Shown here: positions 1 through 11,794 of the stretch, piece by piece | Layout: each line of letters opens with the position of its first letter | Numbering within the stretch: position 1 is the stretch's first letter | Source: Onthophagus taurus | Lineage: Eukaryota > Arthropoda > Insecta > Coleoptera > Scarabaeidae | Assembly: GCF_036711975.1 (NCBI RefSeq) | Contig: NC_091972.1 | Coordinates: 5,089,001-5,153,000, forward strand | Direction of reading: 5' to 3' | Length of the DNA: 64,000 nt | Notes under the pieces: generated by a model | What the model was told of the DNA's origin: nothing | Seen by the model: only the letters and a program-made list of their open reading frames with translations | The model's database searches: none | Made by a program: the position numbers and the translations under genes

Positions 1-83
1 AACTCAATGATTACCATTTTTTATTTATAAGCTCTAAATCATAACATCGATTGCCAAAAAAATCATGAATCTGAAATATCTAG
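1..83. repeat. Right-hand end of a 173-bp satellite array plus its flank
   Basis: The first 40 bases match the middle of the satellite monomer that forms the array at 59.7-62.2 kb (the part reading ttaccattttttatttata then agctctaaatc). The next roughly 43 bases (41-83) match the unique sequence directly right of that array (62255-62297), including gattgccaaaaa and catgaatctgaaatatct. So an array of the same family, with the same right border, ends here and presumably extends left beyond the window. Confidence 0.8.
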
Positions 84-730
84 AGGTGGTTCGGCGACCA
101 CCTTAACCTTTTCCGTTTTCGATTCGATTCCCCACAAGAACCTCGACAGTCTGAAGCTCTTCAGAAGGCATGGAACGATCTCTACATCGAGTACCTCTCC
201 GTGATGATGGCTATGTTCCCCAAGTGTCTTCGGGCAGTGTGAAGCCGAAGCTTGGATATTTCGAAATTTACTCTATGTGCTTCGTAGAAGTCCCGCCAGA
301 TCAACGAGGTCATCTTCGTAATGGAGGAGTGAAATCCTCAATGGGTTAATAGTTGAAACTTTCATTGATTCCATGTTCCGAGATAGCACCAACTGTACAT
401 TATTTACGAAGAGTTTAACTTTAGTTCTTAGTACAATTTCAAATAGTTATGATAATTACAAGTTTATTTTACAACATTCGTGAAGTGAATTAAATTTAAC
501 AACTAATTTTGTTTATTTCGTAATCACAAATCACATATAGGAATCAAATAATAATTACTTAATGGAAACTTAATAGTACAGATAACACGAAGGGGCTTGG
601 TAATTGGCAGATTCATCCGCAATTATTTTCTTTAAAATAATAGACAAAATGCACGTAGTAAGGACACGACATCCTTTAAAAACCTCGTCACCATCTCAAA
701 TCATTACAGTTTTGAAAATAATCTTACAAG
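84..730. other. Unassigned sequence upstream of the CHK gene
   Basis: The + strand is open from about 84 to a stop at 240-242, and the segment from 132 on (PQEPRQSEALQKAWNDLY...) has a coding-like composition. I do not recognise it, and no start or splice context supports a gene; it may be the tail of an exon or of a mobile element attached to the satellite end. From about 340 to 730 the sequence is AT-rich and should hold the promoter and 5' UTR of the gene at 731, but I see no clear TATA box. Confidence 0.25.
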
Positions 731-1999
731 ATGATTAACGGAATAACTTTAGATGATAGTGTTCAAGATGCGATTAAAAATATTAAAATAAATTTAAAGT
801 TTGATAAAAATACCGATGTGAAAGTGTCTGAAGGATCAGCTTCCGGTGATGGTTACGCTTCAAAAACTTGCGCCGTCCAATTAAAATCGAATGAAAAAAA
901 ATTAGATTTGTTCGTAAAATACTTTCCGATCGACACCATCCAACAAAAAGAAGTGATTATAAAATTATTTAACAATGAGACTCGATTTTACGATCAAATT
1001 TACCCGATCTTCGAAAAATTTCAACTTTATAAAAACGTTAAAGCCCCTTTTAATAACGTACCGAAATATTTTAATCCGGGTGAAACTCGCGGGTTAAAAC
1101 CGATCGTTTTAGAGAACTTAAAAGTTGAAGGATTCGATTTACGTAATCGACAAGAATTGATAGACGAGGAACATTTATGTTTAGCTTTGAAAGCGTTTGG
1201 GAAACTTCACGCCACCGGTTTTGCCTTGAAAGATCAAGATTTTGAAACATTTTTGAAGATAACCGATGGGGTTAAAGACGTTTTAGCCGATACGATTGTT
1301 GAGAGTGGGTTCGATAAAGTTATCGGAAGCTGTATTACGCAGTTTATTGAAAGTTTAGATCCGAAGGAAGATAAAGATATTTTAAGAGCTTCGAATGGTT
1401 TGCAAGAAAGTGTTGTGGATTTTATAAGAAATATTCCGGAGTTTCAAGGAAGATATTGTACTTTTTTGCAAGGCGATTGTTGGTCAAATAATATGATGTT
1501 TTTGTATAAGGTATAAAATTAAATTAGTTAAATTTGTTATTAATTAATTAAAATTTTTTAGGGTTCGAATAAGCCGTTAGGGATTAAATTAATCGATTGG
1601 CAAATTATAAGGGTTAATTACCCGGTTTTTGATTTAAGCTACTTCTTCTACAGCGCTGCAACTTCGAAAATGTTGGGAAATTGGGAGAATTACATGGGTA
1701 TTTATCATAAATACTTTAGTGAGCATTGCAGAAATCTTGGGAGTGACCCAAATGAGTTATACCCTTTTGAGGTTCTTAAGGAACATTGGAGGAAGTACTC
1801 GAAATACGGATTGGGGATGGCGTTTTTGCTTGTTAAAGCGATGCTTTATGACAAGGATGAAGCACCTGATTTAGCGAAATCTTTGGAAGGTGATAAAATT
1901 GATGCGAATATATTTAATAACAAAACGAGACATCAAGATGTTTACGATAGAAAAATGAAGGATATATTTAGGCATTTTATCGTTAACAAATTTATTTAA
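731..1999 (+). CDS. EcKinase/CHK-like kinase (ecdysteroid 22-kinase family)
   Basis: Two coding exons, 731-1510 and 1562-1999, joined at phase 0 (AAG|gtataa ... tttag|GGTTCG), give about 405 residues, the usual size for the insect EcKinase/CHK family (DUF227-like, aminoglycoside-phosphotransferase fold). The family phosphorylates small hydroxylated molecules such as ecdysteroids and probably plant compounds or xenobiotics. Visible landmarks are a Gly-rich N-lobe segment (SEGSASGDGYAS, about 33-44), the catalytic-loop equivalent LQGDCWSNN near residues 245-253, and the metal-binding IDWQ near 271-274, where DFQ is common. The catalytic loop normally starts HGD; here the His is Gln, seen directly in the sequence. 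A second member of the family lies at 5.8-7.1 kb in opposite orientation, as in the usual insect clusters. Family assignment is firm; the substrate is unknown. Confidence 0.93.
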
Positions 2000-2021
2000 A
2001 AATGATTACATTTGAAATAAA

Positions 2022-3749
2022 CTATTTTTCTGGAAAGTATTTCGATCTTTTTTTCCCAGTCTCAATGATTTTACCTTGTTGTAAATCGGAAAGAATGTTA
2101 TGCGTGCGGAGTTTCTTTTGAGCATCTTCTTTCTCTTGGAAATCGGCGATAATTTTAAGGTGTATCTTATCCAAAATATCTGCGATTTCGTTATAAATCA
2201 TAAAGCATTTATTGTATCCTTCTTTGTCCCATCGGAAGCATTCGGTTACTTCAACGGCTACGTATGTGTAATTTGCTGAGCTCAATCGCAATCTATTTAT
2301 TGGGGGCATACCAAAATGCATTCCATCCACCAAATGATCAACCTCGCTTTGTTCTTTCGTGTAAACAGCAACGGTGCCCCAAGAAATGAAATACATGTTA
2401 ACATAAGGAGCGTCGGCTTTCAAAATAACATCGTGCGGCAAATAAACTTCTTGCTTGAGGTGAGCCAAAATAATTCCAACCACGGTTTTAGGCAAAACCT
2501 TAAAAAATTGAACTTGGTCGATTAACCTTTGACAGGAATGTAACCAAACTTCGTGTTGTAAATGTTCGGAAAGTAACGAAATCAAACTCGCCTCCCGAAA
2601 GTATTTCCGTTGGAATCGATTTTCGTAATAGACGCAAACTCGTTGTTTTAATTGCGGAGGTAATTTTTTCGATTTCATAAATTCATGAACTCCCAGCAAA
2701 AATTCTTCGTAACAAGTATCGGTACTTGCTCTCGATTTAAAAGTTAAATAAATCAATACGAAACAAACTATGTAATAAATTTGCCCAAAAATCGTAATAA
2801 ACGATAAATAAAGTTGCTCACTTGCCTGATAACTTTCGTCCACATTTCCTCTTGACCCGCAAAGTTGAGTACTTATTAAATGCACCCCCCGAACATATCG
2901 CTGATACCAAGGTGTTAACGAATAATTATCCGAAATTTTAAAATGATTTAAAATCGATTCCATAATATACCCCATCAAATAATACGCAATCTTCGAATAA
3001 ATAAACAAAAAACACGTCAACCAATGCAACAAAAGCAGTGTTAATAACGCCAAAAACGAAACGATATGTACTCGTTCGCTAACATTAAAATACAAACTTA
3101 TTAATTTACTTCTTTTATAACACGAATACACCCTCGCCAATTTAACGAGTCGTATCACGTACATCAAATTGTAATAGATCTCATCACATTCCGGATTGAA
3201 GATTATTAAGAATGGTCTAAAAGTGAACGATCCGACAAAATCGACGAAAAAATATTTCGTCAAATAACTGTAGGCTATCGACTTCGGATTCAAGACGATC
3301 TCTTTCGTTTTTACGACGAAAAATCCGATGATATATCGCGTGAAACACAATAATAATAAAGCCGCATTTACCAAGGACGTAATCACGTCTAAAACCACAA
3401 ATCTATCTATACCACTCCAAAATGCTGCTAAAAATGGGTCCGCTATGAAACAGAAACTCCAAAAGATAGCCGAAATAATGTCGACGTAAAAACTAAATTT
3501 GCTTAACGGGTGAATTACGAACCATGGGAAATTAAAAACGTGGCGTTTTCTTTCTTGGATAACGGCGGCTCCACTTCTACAATAATATTTCACCAGCGGG
3601 TGTTGTTTGTCAAGAAGAATAAATTTTCTAGATATTCTTTGAAGCCGTTCTAGGTAACCACTTAATGGAGATTGTTTGGCAAGGCAACTTTCTGATCCTT
3701 TTGGTGGAAGTCTACATGTATGATCGGCATAACGTCTAATGTGGTACAT
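2022..3749 (-). CDS. Intronless cyclic-nucleotide-gated channel-like protein, degenerate pore
   Basis: Single-exon frame of 575 residues. It begins at residue 1 with MYHIRRYADHTCRLPP, followed by a linker ending in FPWFVIHPLSKFSFYVD, which resembles the HCN/CNG segment just before S1. About six hydrophobic segments follow (about 90-330), with an S4-like stretch VIRLVKLARVYSCYKR that has fewer basic residues than HCN S4. The pore loop reads STQLCGSRGN where HCN/KCN channels have CIGYG, so the K+ selectivity signature is absent. A C-linker and a CNBD-like domain follow (about 415-545, FFKVLPKTVVGIILAHL ... HFGMPP), in which the phosphate-binding FGE...RAA signature is also lost. Insects have divergent intronless relatives of HCN/CNG channels, and this fits them. 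The long clean frame argues against a pseudogene. Conductance and ligand are unknown. Confidence 0.85.
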   Translation of the reverse strand: MYHIRRYADHTCRLPPKGSESCLAKQSPLSGYLERLQRISRKFILLDKQHPLVKYYCRSGAAVIQERKRHVFNFPWFVIHPLSKFSFYVDIISAIFWSFCFIADPFLAAFWSGIDRFVVLDVITSLVNAALLLLCFTRYIIGFFVVKTKEIVLNPKSIAYSYLTKYFFVDFVGSFTFRPFLIIFNPECDEIYYNLMYVIRLVKLARVYSCYKRSKLISLYFNVSERVHIVSFLALLTLLLLHWLTCFLFIYSKIAYYLMGYIMESILNHFKISDNYSLTPWYQRYVRGVHLISTQLCGSRGNVDESYQASEQLYLSFITIFGQIYYIVCFVLIYLTFKSRASTDTCYEEFLLGVHEFMKSKKLPPQLKQRVCVYYENRFQRKYFREASLISLLSEHLQHEVWLHSCQRLIDQVQFFKVLPKTVVGIILAHLKQEVYLPHDVILKADAPYVNMYFISWGTVAVYTKEQSEVDHLVDGMHFGMPPINRLRLSSANYTYVAVEVTECFRWDKEGYNKCFMIYNEIADILDKIHLKIIADFQEKEDAQKKLRTHNILSDLQQGKIIETGKKRSKYFPEK

Positions 3750-5140
3750 AATATAAAAAAGTCAATTGATTTTGACTAATTAAATATGACAATATTTCAA
3801 TTTTTATGTATGATATATTTGACTGCTTGTTTTTAAACTAGGGCATTTAAATTTGTAACTAAAACAAGCTTATTAGATGCTTTAAACAAACTTATAGGTT
3901 AAGTTACCGGCATGTGAACATTTTGACATGACTACATTTTATTCGATTCTTTCAAAGTCGCAAGTGGTCAAATAAAAATCAATACACGAATAACTGTATT
4001 AATGTTGGAGGTGAATTCCTTCAAAGCACTTAGGTCCCAGCGGGCCTTTTATACACCCCCACAATTTACAGTTCATTCAGGGGTCAGAAAATCAGCCCAA
4101 GATTTTAATGAACGTTAATATAAAACAGAAGAGTATGTATTGTAATGTTTTAGTATGTGTCCCACTTGCTTTAAATTGAAATCAAACTCGTTGAAAAAAT
4201 AGTGTTAAAAGAAAATGAAAGTTATACAAGAAAAACTGAAAAATCTTTACCCACAAGTAAGTATTGATAATGAATTATACAGGTAACTCTTGTGAGTTGT
4301 CTTTTGAGTTTAATTGGTTGATTTTTCTTTTGTAGGTTATGTTAAATAAAAAAAATAAATTATCAACCGACTCACTGCGAAATAAAAGGATTGGAATTCA
4401 ATGTGGTAACAGGATAATGGATTGTTTCTTGGTTTCGGAGTTCGAACTAGTTTTTCTGGATTGGTTACTGGATTCCTCGTAGTTTCAGGTCTTTCTTTCG
4501 GATTATTCGGGATTGTCTACAGGATTCTTCTGACGGATGAGTGGACTGCTTGTCCTTCGGATTTGGATGACTTCGAAGATGTTTCAGGAGTTCTCGGATA
4601 AGGTTTGAGGATAATTCAATTATTTTATAATTTTGAGGTTATTTTTTTTTCTGTCAACCGACATGAAGGTATTGCCGGTCAGATGACGACTGTCTCCTGT
4701 TTACTTGCAATTTCCTTTTATACTCGGCACCCCTCCTGTTTCTGATTGGTTCTTAGGCTCGCGCCTTTTTCAAATTTTAAATGTTTGCGTCGAAACTAGC
4801 GTCATCTCTCGGATTTTCTTGGAACTAACCTTCAAAATTAAATTCTTTTTTCGTTGATTTCTCCCTTATTCCTTTATGAATCGTAATAAAACTTCGTATT
4901 CATCGTTGTCTTTTCTTGTTTTCAGATATACATTGGAGTACACGCCAAATTTCATCAATGAGTAAAATTAGAAAAATTTAATTTTAAATCAACGATTTCC
5001 TCTTCAAAATAACGTTAAAACATCAAAGGGTGGATGAAAAATGTGCTTTAAGAGCTGAACTAATTTAATTGATACCTTTTGAAGCAAACTAAACGGTTTT
5101 AGATAAAATTTCTACCAACAAAAATTTCTCTGTCAAAAAT
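3750..5140. other. Intergenic, no gene recognised
   Basis: AT-rich DNA between the channel gene (whose promoter should begin near 3750) and a LINE relic. A possible small exon (4215-4257, MKVIQEKLKNLYPQ before a gtaagt site) was seen, but no continuation could be found, so it is not called. Nothing else stands out. Confidence 0.5.
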
Positions 5141-5149
5141 TTATGGTTA

Positions 5150-5760
5150 TGTTTTTCTCGATGAACTATGAAATGGTTATTTTTATCACAGTATGTTCTT
5201 TATATCCGAAATTTGAGGCCATGGTACGCAAAGAATGGATTCCCTTAAGTACGCGAGGTTGGGACAGTCACAAACAATATGACTTACTGTCTCGTCTTTC
5301 ATTTCACACCCTTTACAAAGGGATGTAATCGCCAGCTTCATGTAGAACATCCGGTCAGGTAGTGAGTGAGGAGCCTCAAGTCACTTTTGATTTTCCCAAG
5401 AACTGAGTTGATCTCATTCGGTCAGGATAGAGCAGAGTTTTCTTTGCAAAGACACCTACTGCAGTCGTTGAGATGGAGTTGATCAACTTTGATGCTGTAT
5501 TAAAAGTTAGCCTTCTCAAGTATTTACCGATAGGACTTCACTAACGATGATGAAGTTTGTAGTTCGATGCTTACTAAGCGCCAGCATAGCTTATCTACTA
5601 TCAGTGCAGATTACAATGTTTTTGCCAACTTTTTTAGAGTCAATGATCACATTATTTTATTTCGGCCTGAGCAGTCGTGCAGTACCTCTCAATGCTAAAG
5701 TGATACCCTGTTTAAGAAAGTAGGAATGATGTAGTCTGTGCGAGCTTCAAGGAGAAGTTA
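5150..5760 (-). mobile_element. Decayed LINE fragment: RNase H and C-terminal part
   Basis: Read on the minus strand, the region gives pieces typical of the RNase H domain of Jockey/I-group non-LTR retrotransposons: a TAQAEI-like segment near 5675, then GKNIVICTDSR and AMLALSKHRTTNF near 5550-5625. Further along (5205-5310) comes the typical C-terminal ending KDETVSHIVCDCPNLAYLRE. Several stops and frame changes interrupt it. It is an old 5'-truncated LINE, not a host gene. Confidence 0.6.
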
Positions 5761-5822
5761 CCTCACTCCAGAGTTCGCTTCGGACTATACGAATAACTAT
5801 TTTAATATTTAAATTATTCTTT

Positions 5823-7117
5823 TTATTTTTTACAAAAATTTATAGGTTTTAGAAAATCAGATTCTATAAAATGAGAAATTAACGCTTTAATTCTTCTTTC
5901 CCATTCTCTAGAGTTTTGTAATTCAAAACTCGCCATTATATCTTTCATAGATGGTATATTATTTTCAGTTTCTAACTTCTGTTGATTGATTACGTCAGCG
6001 TCGGTAAGCAAAATTTTTTGTAGCAAAAATCCCACCACGAGTCCATATCGGGCAAAAATTTTCCATTCGTTTAAAAACGTTTCATACGAATAAATTGGTT
6101 CTTTTGTACCTATTAAGTTTTGTACGCAATCGGTTAATTTGTTGTGATAAATTTGGAGGAAGTTATCGAGCCGTTTTAATTGATCTTCATTACAACTGCT
6201 ATAAAAAAATAGCGATACATCAACAATCGGTGTTGTTAATCTCATTAATTGCCAATCAAAAATACGAACTTCTTTTGGAGAACCATTCTGATAAATTGAA
6301 GGAAATTAAAGGAATTAAATTAATATTATTTAAGTATATTGTTACTTACGTGATATTTAAATATTAAATTGTTATTATGAAGATCCCCATGTGTCACAAC
6401 AATGTTATTTGTAACTAAATCATCCAAACTTTTTAAAAAGTCCGATACATTCAAAGTGAAATCTTTAAAAATATCGTAATATTTATTATCTCGAATTGGA
6501 TCTAATCTGGCTAATGCATAATTTGATATATACTCCATCGTATCACTAAAATCGTTAAGATTTAACGTAGTGTTAACACAACAAATATTTTTCACTAATT
6601 CCTTAAATTTCTCTTCATTTTCATTTTTAGTCGCGAAAGAAATAGAATGAAAATGAGCCAATTCTTCCAAAACGAGTTTAATATGTTCATCGTTCATAGG
6701 TTCTTTTCGATTATGTTGTTTAAATCCTTGAATTTTTAAGTTTTCCAAAAAAATTGTTTCCTGTCCGTCGTCTCTGTGTATTTTATAACATTTAGGTATC
6801 GAACGAAATATTTCCTTGACTCCTTTTTTCTCTTCATATTTTACGAATTCAGGATATATTATATCGTAAAAAACAAATTCGTTTAAATACGCGTATTTGA
6901 TTATATTCTGTAAATACATTCCTGCTATTCTTATAGTTTTTATGAAAACATCCAATTTTTTATCTTTTCCTTTAACTTCAGCGATGTAATAGTTTCCCAA
7001 AAATCCATCACCACCGTTTACGTCAGATTTCACAGTTATTTGAGCGTCATCAATTTCTTTTTCAACAGCTAATAAATACAATAAATTTTCGATTTTTAAA
7101 TAGATAGTGTTGTTCAT
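5823..7117 (-). CDS. EcKinase/CHK-like kinase, second copy
   Basis: Coding exons 7117-6350 and 6287-5823 join at phase 0 (CAC|gtaagt ... tatcag|AATGGT) and give about 410 residues. The N-lobe carries a Gly-rich segment (VNGGDGFLGNYYIA, about 33-46), exon 1 ends with the canonical catalytic loop HGDLHNNNLIF (about 243-253), and exon 2 starts with VRIFDWQ, the metal-binding aspartate motif. Intron position and phase match the gene at 731, so the two are paralogues. This copy keeps the His of HGD that the other has lost. It should phosphorylate a small lipophilic alcohol or steroid in the cytosol; the exact substrate cannot be read from sequence. Confidence 0.93.
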
Positions 7118-7589
7118 TTTGCCAGAAGAAAAATTGAAATATTTAATATTTCGTTTTCAGATTATATTAATCTTAAATTAAGCCGTGAACCGTTAAAAAG
7201 TTAAAGTTCATGTTTATAATATCTAATCGGTTCTTTTTAAATCATTAAAAATATATTTTTTTAATAAAGATCATTGTTGTGTACTTTCGCAATGTTTTGG
7301 CGTTTTGCGGAACTTTAGAGATTTCGAATCGGACATTCCACTAACGTATGGGCCAAGGATTAGGCTTTCGAATGAGATACTATTTATCAAAATTGGTTGA
7401 GAAGTTCTCTTGTTGTAATCAAAATGCTATACATGTAAATTCCTGTCTCATTGGGGGCCAACCTCGCATAAGTCTTAACTATGGTATAAGAATATTATTC
7501 TTATACATACGGAACATAAACCCTAAGGTGTCTGGCAGACTATTACAGATATAGGAGCATAAAACCTTAAAGAATAGCATGGGCACCTC

Positions 7590-8152
7590 TGGATTTATTT
7601 CACTTAGAAGAGTAAAAGCAAAAATAGATATGTTGGTTACCTCTGCAGTTTGATAACTGAATGGTAAAGAACATTTTAATCACAATTGATAGCAAAAACT
7701 ATATATAGTGTGTTAATTAAGTATGGTCATCAATGCAAGTATGCAACCAATATCACAATATTGGTATTGCAAATCGCGATATGTTTTGTATGTATAACAA
7801 ATATTGACAATAGGATTAAGATTTGGGCTTTGTGATGGTGTTTTGAGGTGCTCTGAACAGTTGTACACGATCCAAAGTCTAGAATCTAGCGTGATATGCT
7901 TTGAATCATTATCCTGTTGACAATAAAAATTTTCTGCACATTGCTCAATTATTTTTGCTGTCAACTGTTAATAAAATGCTCTTTCTCACACAGTTGTTGA
8001 ACTGTATAGGTAACTAAGACATCCACTTTTGCTTTTACTCTTCTATGTGGAATATATCATTAAAAATTCTTGTGTAATTCGTGATTTTCTAATTTTTCGG
8101 TGGGTGTTCGAATACTTATTTTGCATAGTGTACAAGAATAAACGTCTGTAAC
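7590..8152 (-). mobile_element. Tc1-like DNA transposon relic
   Basis: The minus strand (7713-7964) encodes FYCQQDNDSKH and TPSQSPNLNPIVN, which match the QQDNDPKH...W..QSPDLNPIEN block of Tc1-family transposases. Around it, 7600-7641 and 8007-8052 are imperfect inverted copies (shared core agaagagtaaaagcaaaa). The right end reads gggtgttcgaatacttatttt and then catagtgta, like a Tc1 terminal repeat. Most of the transposase is deleted or beyond recognition, so this is a short dead copy. The left end is uncertain. Confidence 0.65.
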
Positions 8153-10140
8153 TTTTCTTACCATACGAAACGTTTTAACCAAATTTTCACATAATATAGA
8201 TAAAGTATCATGTTTTAAAATGTATCTCATGGTTATTTAATAATATAATTTTTTTATATAAAAGAAAACTTAAACATAACCTTACTTTATCCCTCTTAGA
8301 TGTATGCAAATGTGCCAACTTCATAATCCTAATTAATAAGTAGTTAAGAAAAGTGTTTAAATAAACTGTTTAATATATTTTTCTTTTTGCGATACGTGTC
8401 TATTGTGTAAAATGAACTAAATTCTGTTCAACATCGTTATTTGCAATTTCAAAAGTTTTCTAAATTTATTATTTTTTATATCACGCCATCTCTTGGCGAG
8501 GGGATAAAACAGTTTTATTGTAGTATAGAAAACTGTATAAAGTGGATTTAATAATGTGAATCCAAATTTGTAGCAAAATTTGTACTAGAAAATTCTAGTT
8601 TCAACTAATTTCTGGTATTTCTTAATTCCTATCTATTTTTTTTACATTATGTATTTGAATAACAGGATTTGAAATGGATAATAATAAATGTGTATTCATT
8701 GATAAGGCCTTGATACATCTTTATTATTTTTTTAAATATTTTTATATCGTGTCTTAATGGATAATTATTTATGTAAATTAATGTTACATCAAGTTGTTTG
8801 AAAACCAAATAAGGTAAACGAAATTTAACTCACAATTATTTTGGCAGGAAACTCAATGAATAAAAGATTTTGTAAAATTTCTTGAAATTTTATTAAAAGG
8901 CATGCACTCATTAAAGTTTCAGGCAACAAACAAGTAAATATCATTTAAGTTAATCGCTTAATTAATGTATCTGCGAGCAGCATTATTAATTAACACGTCG
9001 GCTTAACCAATTGACCGCGAGAAACGTCCTGAAAATGAAGTGAAATATCTATCCTGTAACAAGCAATTTATATAATTGTAGCTGATTGTTTACCAGCGCT
9101 TCCACAAAATTACCATGTGAAATTTATAATTAAGTAAAAATTTTACCTTGACCCACTGTGCATCTTAATATCTCATTTGCAAATAGATGAAGATATTTAA
9201 AGCACGAAAATACAAATCGTAATTGCAAGAAATACTGCCAACGATGTGTTTTAGCGAAATCCATTAGAAACGGTATTTGCACATCAAAATCACGTGTGCA
9301 TCGTATTTTATCCTGTTTACTACAAATTTTTGTTAACTGATAAGAAGAACTTGAATATGTTAATGGTTATTTCTGGAATTATCAACGCATTTTTATCAAC
9401 ATTTTGTGGCGTAAAGCAGAAAATAAATGACGTCAAATTCAATTTAACTCAAAATTTGTAGTTATAATAAAAATAAAAAAGATCTAAATAACGAAATTGA
9501 CGTCGGAAAAGGATGCAGAAAATTGTCGGGAAATGAGTTTACGTCGACGCGAAAAAAAGCGAACAAAACAACAAGGAAGTAATCAATAAAATTTTCCACG
9601 CTTTTTTAATTTCTAGTATAATAAGTTTGGAATGAACCAAATTTTTTTTGCATATTTCTCATCTCGAAAATAAAACGATAACGACTTATTACCAAGACAA
9701 ATCTTGCAAGACTTATCACAAAACACTTTTAATATAGGACGAATCCAACGAACTGGATACAAGCTCGGATTAAACCAACTTTTTCCTGTATTAACTTGGA
9801 TTACTAGGTTCGTACAAAAAAAAGGTAATTTCAAATAATAATTTGATATGCATAACTTTATTATAATGCATTTTACTTTTCATTTCAATCGATTATAAAT
9901 ACATTAAAACGACGTATAAAAAAATTACGTTGTTCAGGAAAGAAAAAATAACTTTGCGATAAAAAAACTAACAATAAACTTAAGGAAAAATACCACGTTG
10001 CATCATCTAAACGAATAAAAATCGCGCTTAATAAAACGTGCTGTGTAAATAGAACTTGTCGTGCCAACTAAAAATTTAACGGCAAATATTTACAACGAAT
10101 AAGTAAATAGTACAATATCCGGAAATCGAGAATAAAGTGA
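8153..10140. other. Intergenic, no gene recognised
   Basis: AT-rich sequence with no open frame that resembles a protein and no repeat structure that I could see. Short open frames at 9613-9834 and 9885-10067 (minus) look like chance. Confidence 0.5.
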
Positions 10141-10189
10141 TTTATTACAAAGATAAATGCCAAATTCAACAGGACTAAATAAAGAATTT

Positions 10190-11400
10190 TACCTAACTGC
10201 TATTTATAAAACTACACAAAGTCAAGATGCTGACAGAAGATTAGATACTGTTAAAGGAAGACTAGATATTGCTTGTAGAAGAGATGTGAGTGCTGGCGTA
10301 AGACTAGGTAATGCTGATAGAAGTTTAGACATTGGTTGCAAAACAATTTGCTGTGCTTACAGAGGATTAGATACTACTTGTAGTACAAAATCCTTCTTAT
10401 AGATGACTAGATCGTATCACTATGCAACTAAATACCGGTGATAAAGGACTACATTGATTGACTAATCATAAAGTGGACTGCCTTCCAAAGCCTAGATGTT
10501 ACTAATGAAAGATTAGAGTCTGGCAGAAAACTTGACACTGCTATTGGAACACTAAACATTACTCGTCCTGTAAATATGGAGTACTGCAGGGTTTCATTCT
10601 GGGACCTATACTGTTTGCTCTATACATAAATATTCTATCTACCTTTTTGTGTTGACGATGTCACAACGCTTCTCTACGCGGATAATACAATGTTTGTTGC
10701 AAGAGGAAGGTTCCACGATCGAGTCAGTGCGAAGCTCGACACTGTTGTTGACGGCGCGGAGGAATGAATGTTATCAAAAAGATTAACCATAAATAAGAAC
10801 AAAACACAGATTTTGAGTTTATTCAACATGAATAGTGAGGTAAAAACTATTAAGTTCCTTGGAATAAATCTGGATTCAACATTGAAATGGTGTACACATA
10901 TTCAAAACTTCAAAAAATAGGTATTGGTTGTACAAAATACTGCTTATAAAAGGGTAGATACTGCAGACAGAAGACTAAATATTGCTTATATATTGCTTAC
11001 AGAGTTGATACTGTAATCACAAGACTAGACACGTAAAGCAAAGAACTGAATACTGCTAATCGAAGACTAGATGCAGCTTACAGAAGACTGCTTACTTCTT
11101 TCGCAAAGTTAGATACTCATTGTGGAAGACTAAATGCTCCTTATAGAAGACTTCATTCGGCTAATAGGAGACTAACTACTGCTGGCAGAAGACTATATAT
11201 TGCCGGCAAAAGACTTGATACGGCTAATAGAAGATCAGAAATTGTTAATAGAGGACTAGGCACAGAGGCCAAAAGACTGGAACTGCTAATTAAAGACTAA
11301 TTCCTACTTATAAAATACTAGACTTTTGCAGAAGAGTTTATATTGCTGATAGGACACTAGATACTGTGGGATTGAAAACTAGAAGTAATTGTAAGTAAGG
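10190..11400 (+). repeat. Degenerate 21-bp minisatellite, interrupted by a LINE piece
   Basis: Diverged copies of a unit close to agaagactagatactgcttac occur throughout 10190-10410, 10505-10565 and 10920-11360. In one frame a unit reads R-R-L-D-T-A-C/Y. The array is split by a reverse transcriptase fragment near 10570-10920. The same unit, inverted, appears at 22990-23500 and 26876-27250, so it is a dispersed family. The 81-residue open frame at 10157-10402 is a by-product of the repeat and not a gene. Confidence 0.75.
10570..10920 (+). mobile_element. LINE reverse transcriptase fragment inside the minisatellite
   Basis: Plus-strand translation gives VLQGFILGPILFALYIN (the QGSxLGPLLF block of RT palm motif B), then TTLLYADNTMFVARG (YADD box, second D now N), then EVKTIKFLGINLDSTLKW (the KFLGxxLD block). 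At least one frame change and stops separate the blocks. It is a fragment of a CR1/Jockey-group non-LTR element. Confidence 0.7.
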
Positions 11401-11770
11401 TCGGTTACTGATTTTTAGTATTACTGATGATCTAGCGTTAGTAGGGCGATAAAATAAGTTATAATAGAAGGAGTGTAAAGATGAAATAACCTAATAACTC
11501 TCAAGGAAAGAAGGAAGTTTAACGAGGTAACCATCAAAGTAGGCGATACCATGGCCACAAGCAGAATGCAGAACATCTTGTCCGGAGACACTGGTAGACT
11601 TTCTGAGCACAATAGGAAAAGGAAGAAAACAGGTACTAGGTGGAAGAACTTTGAGGCTTGAACGCCGAACCTGAAGGCAGGGGCGATGGCTTCATGGAAA
11701 ACAAAGAAGAGGAACGAGTAGAGGGGGGATTCTTTCCCACTTGTCCCTGTACGTAGAAAGTTTTATACAT
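11400..11770 (+). mobile_element. Possible R1-type LINE scrap
   Basis: Pieces TDDLALVGR and FNEVTIKVGDTMATSR resemble the stretch after the YADD box of R1-clade reverse transcriptases (ADDLALV ... I.VGD). Frames are broken and the match is short. It may instead be unrelated DNA. Confidence 0.3.
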
Positions 11771-11794
11771 TTCAAATAGTAAGGAATTAGGTTA

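Noticed and set aside
4215-4257. Possible tiny coding exon before gtaagt
   Set aside because: No second exon in a matching phase could be recognised within the next 2 kb.
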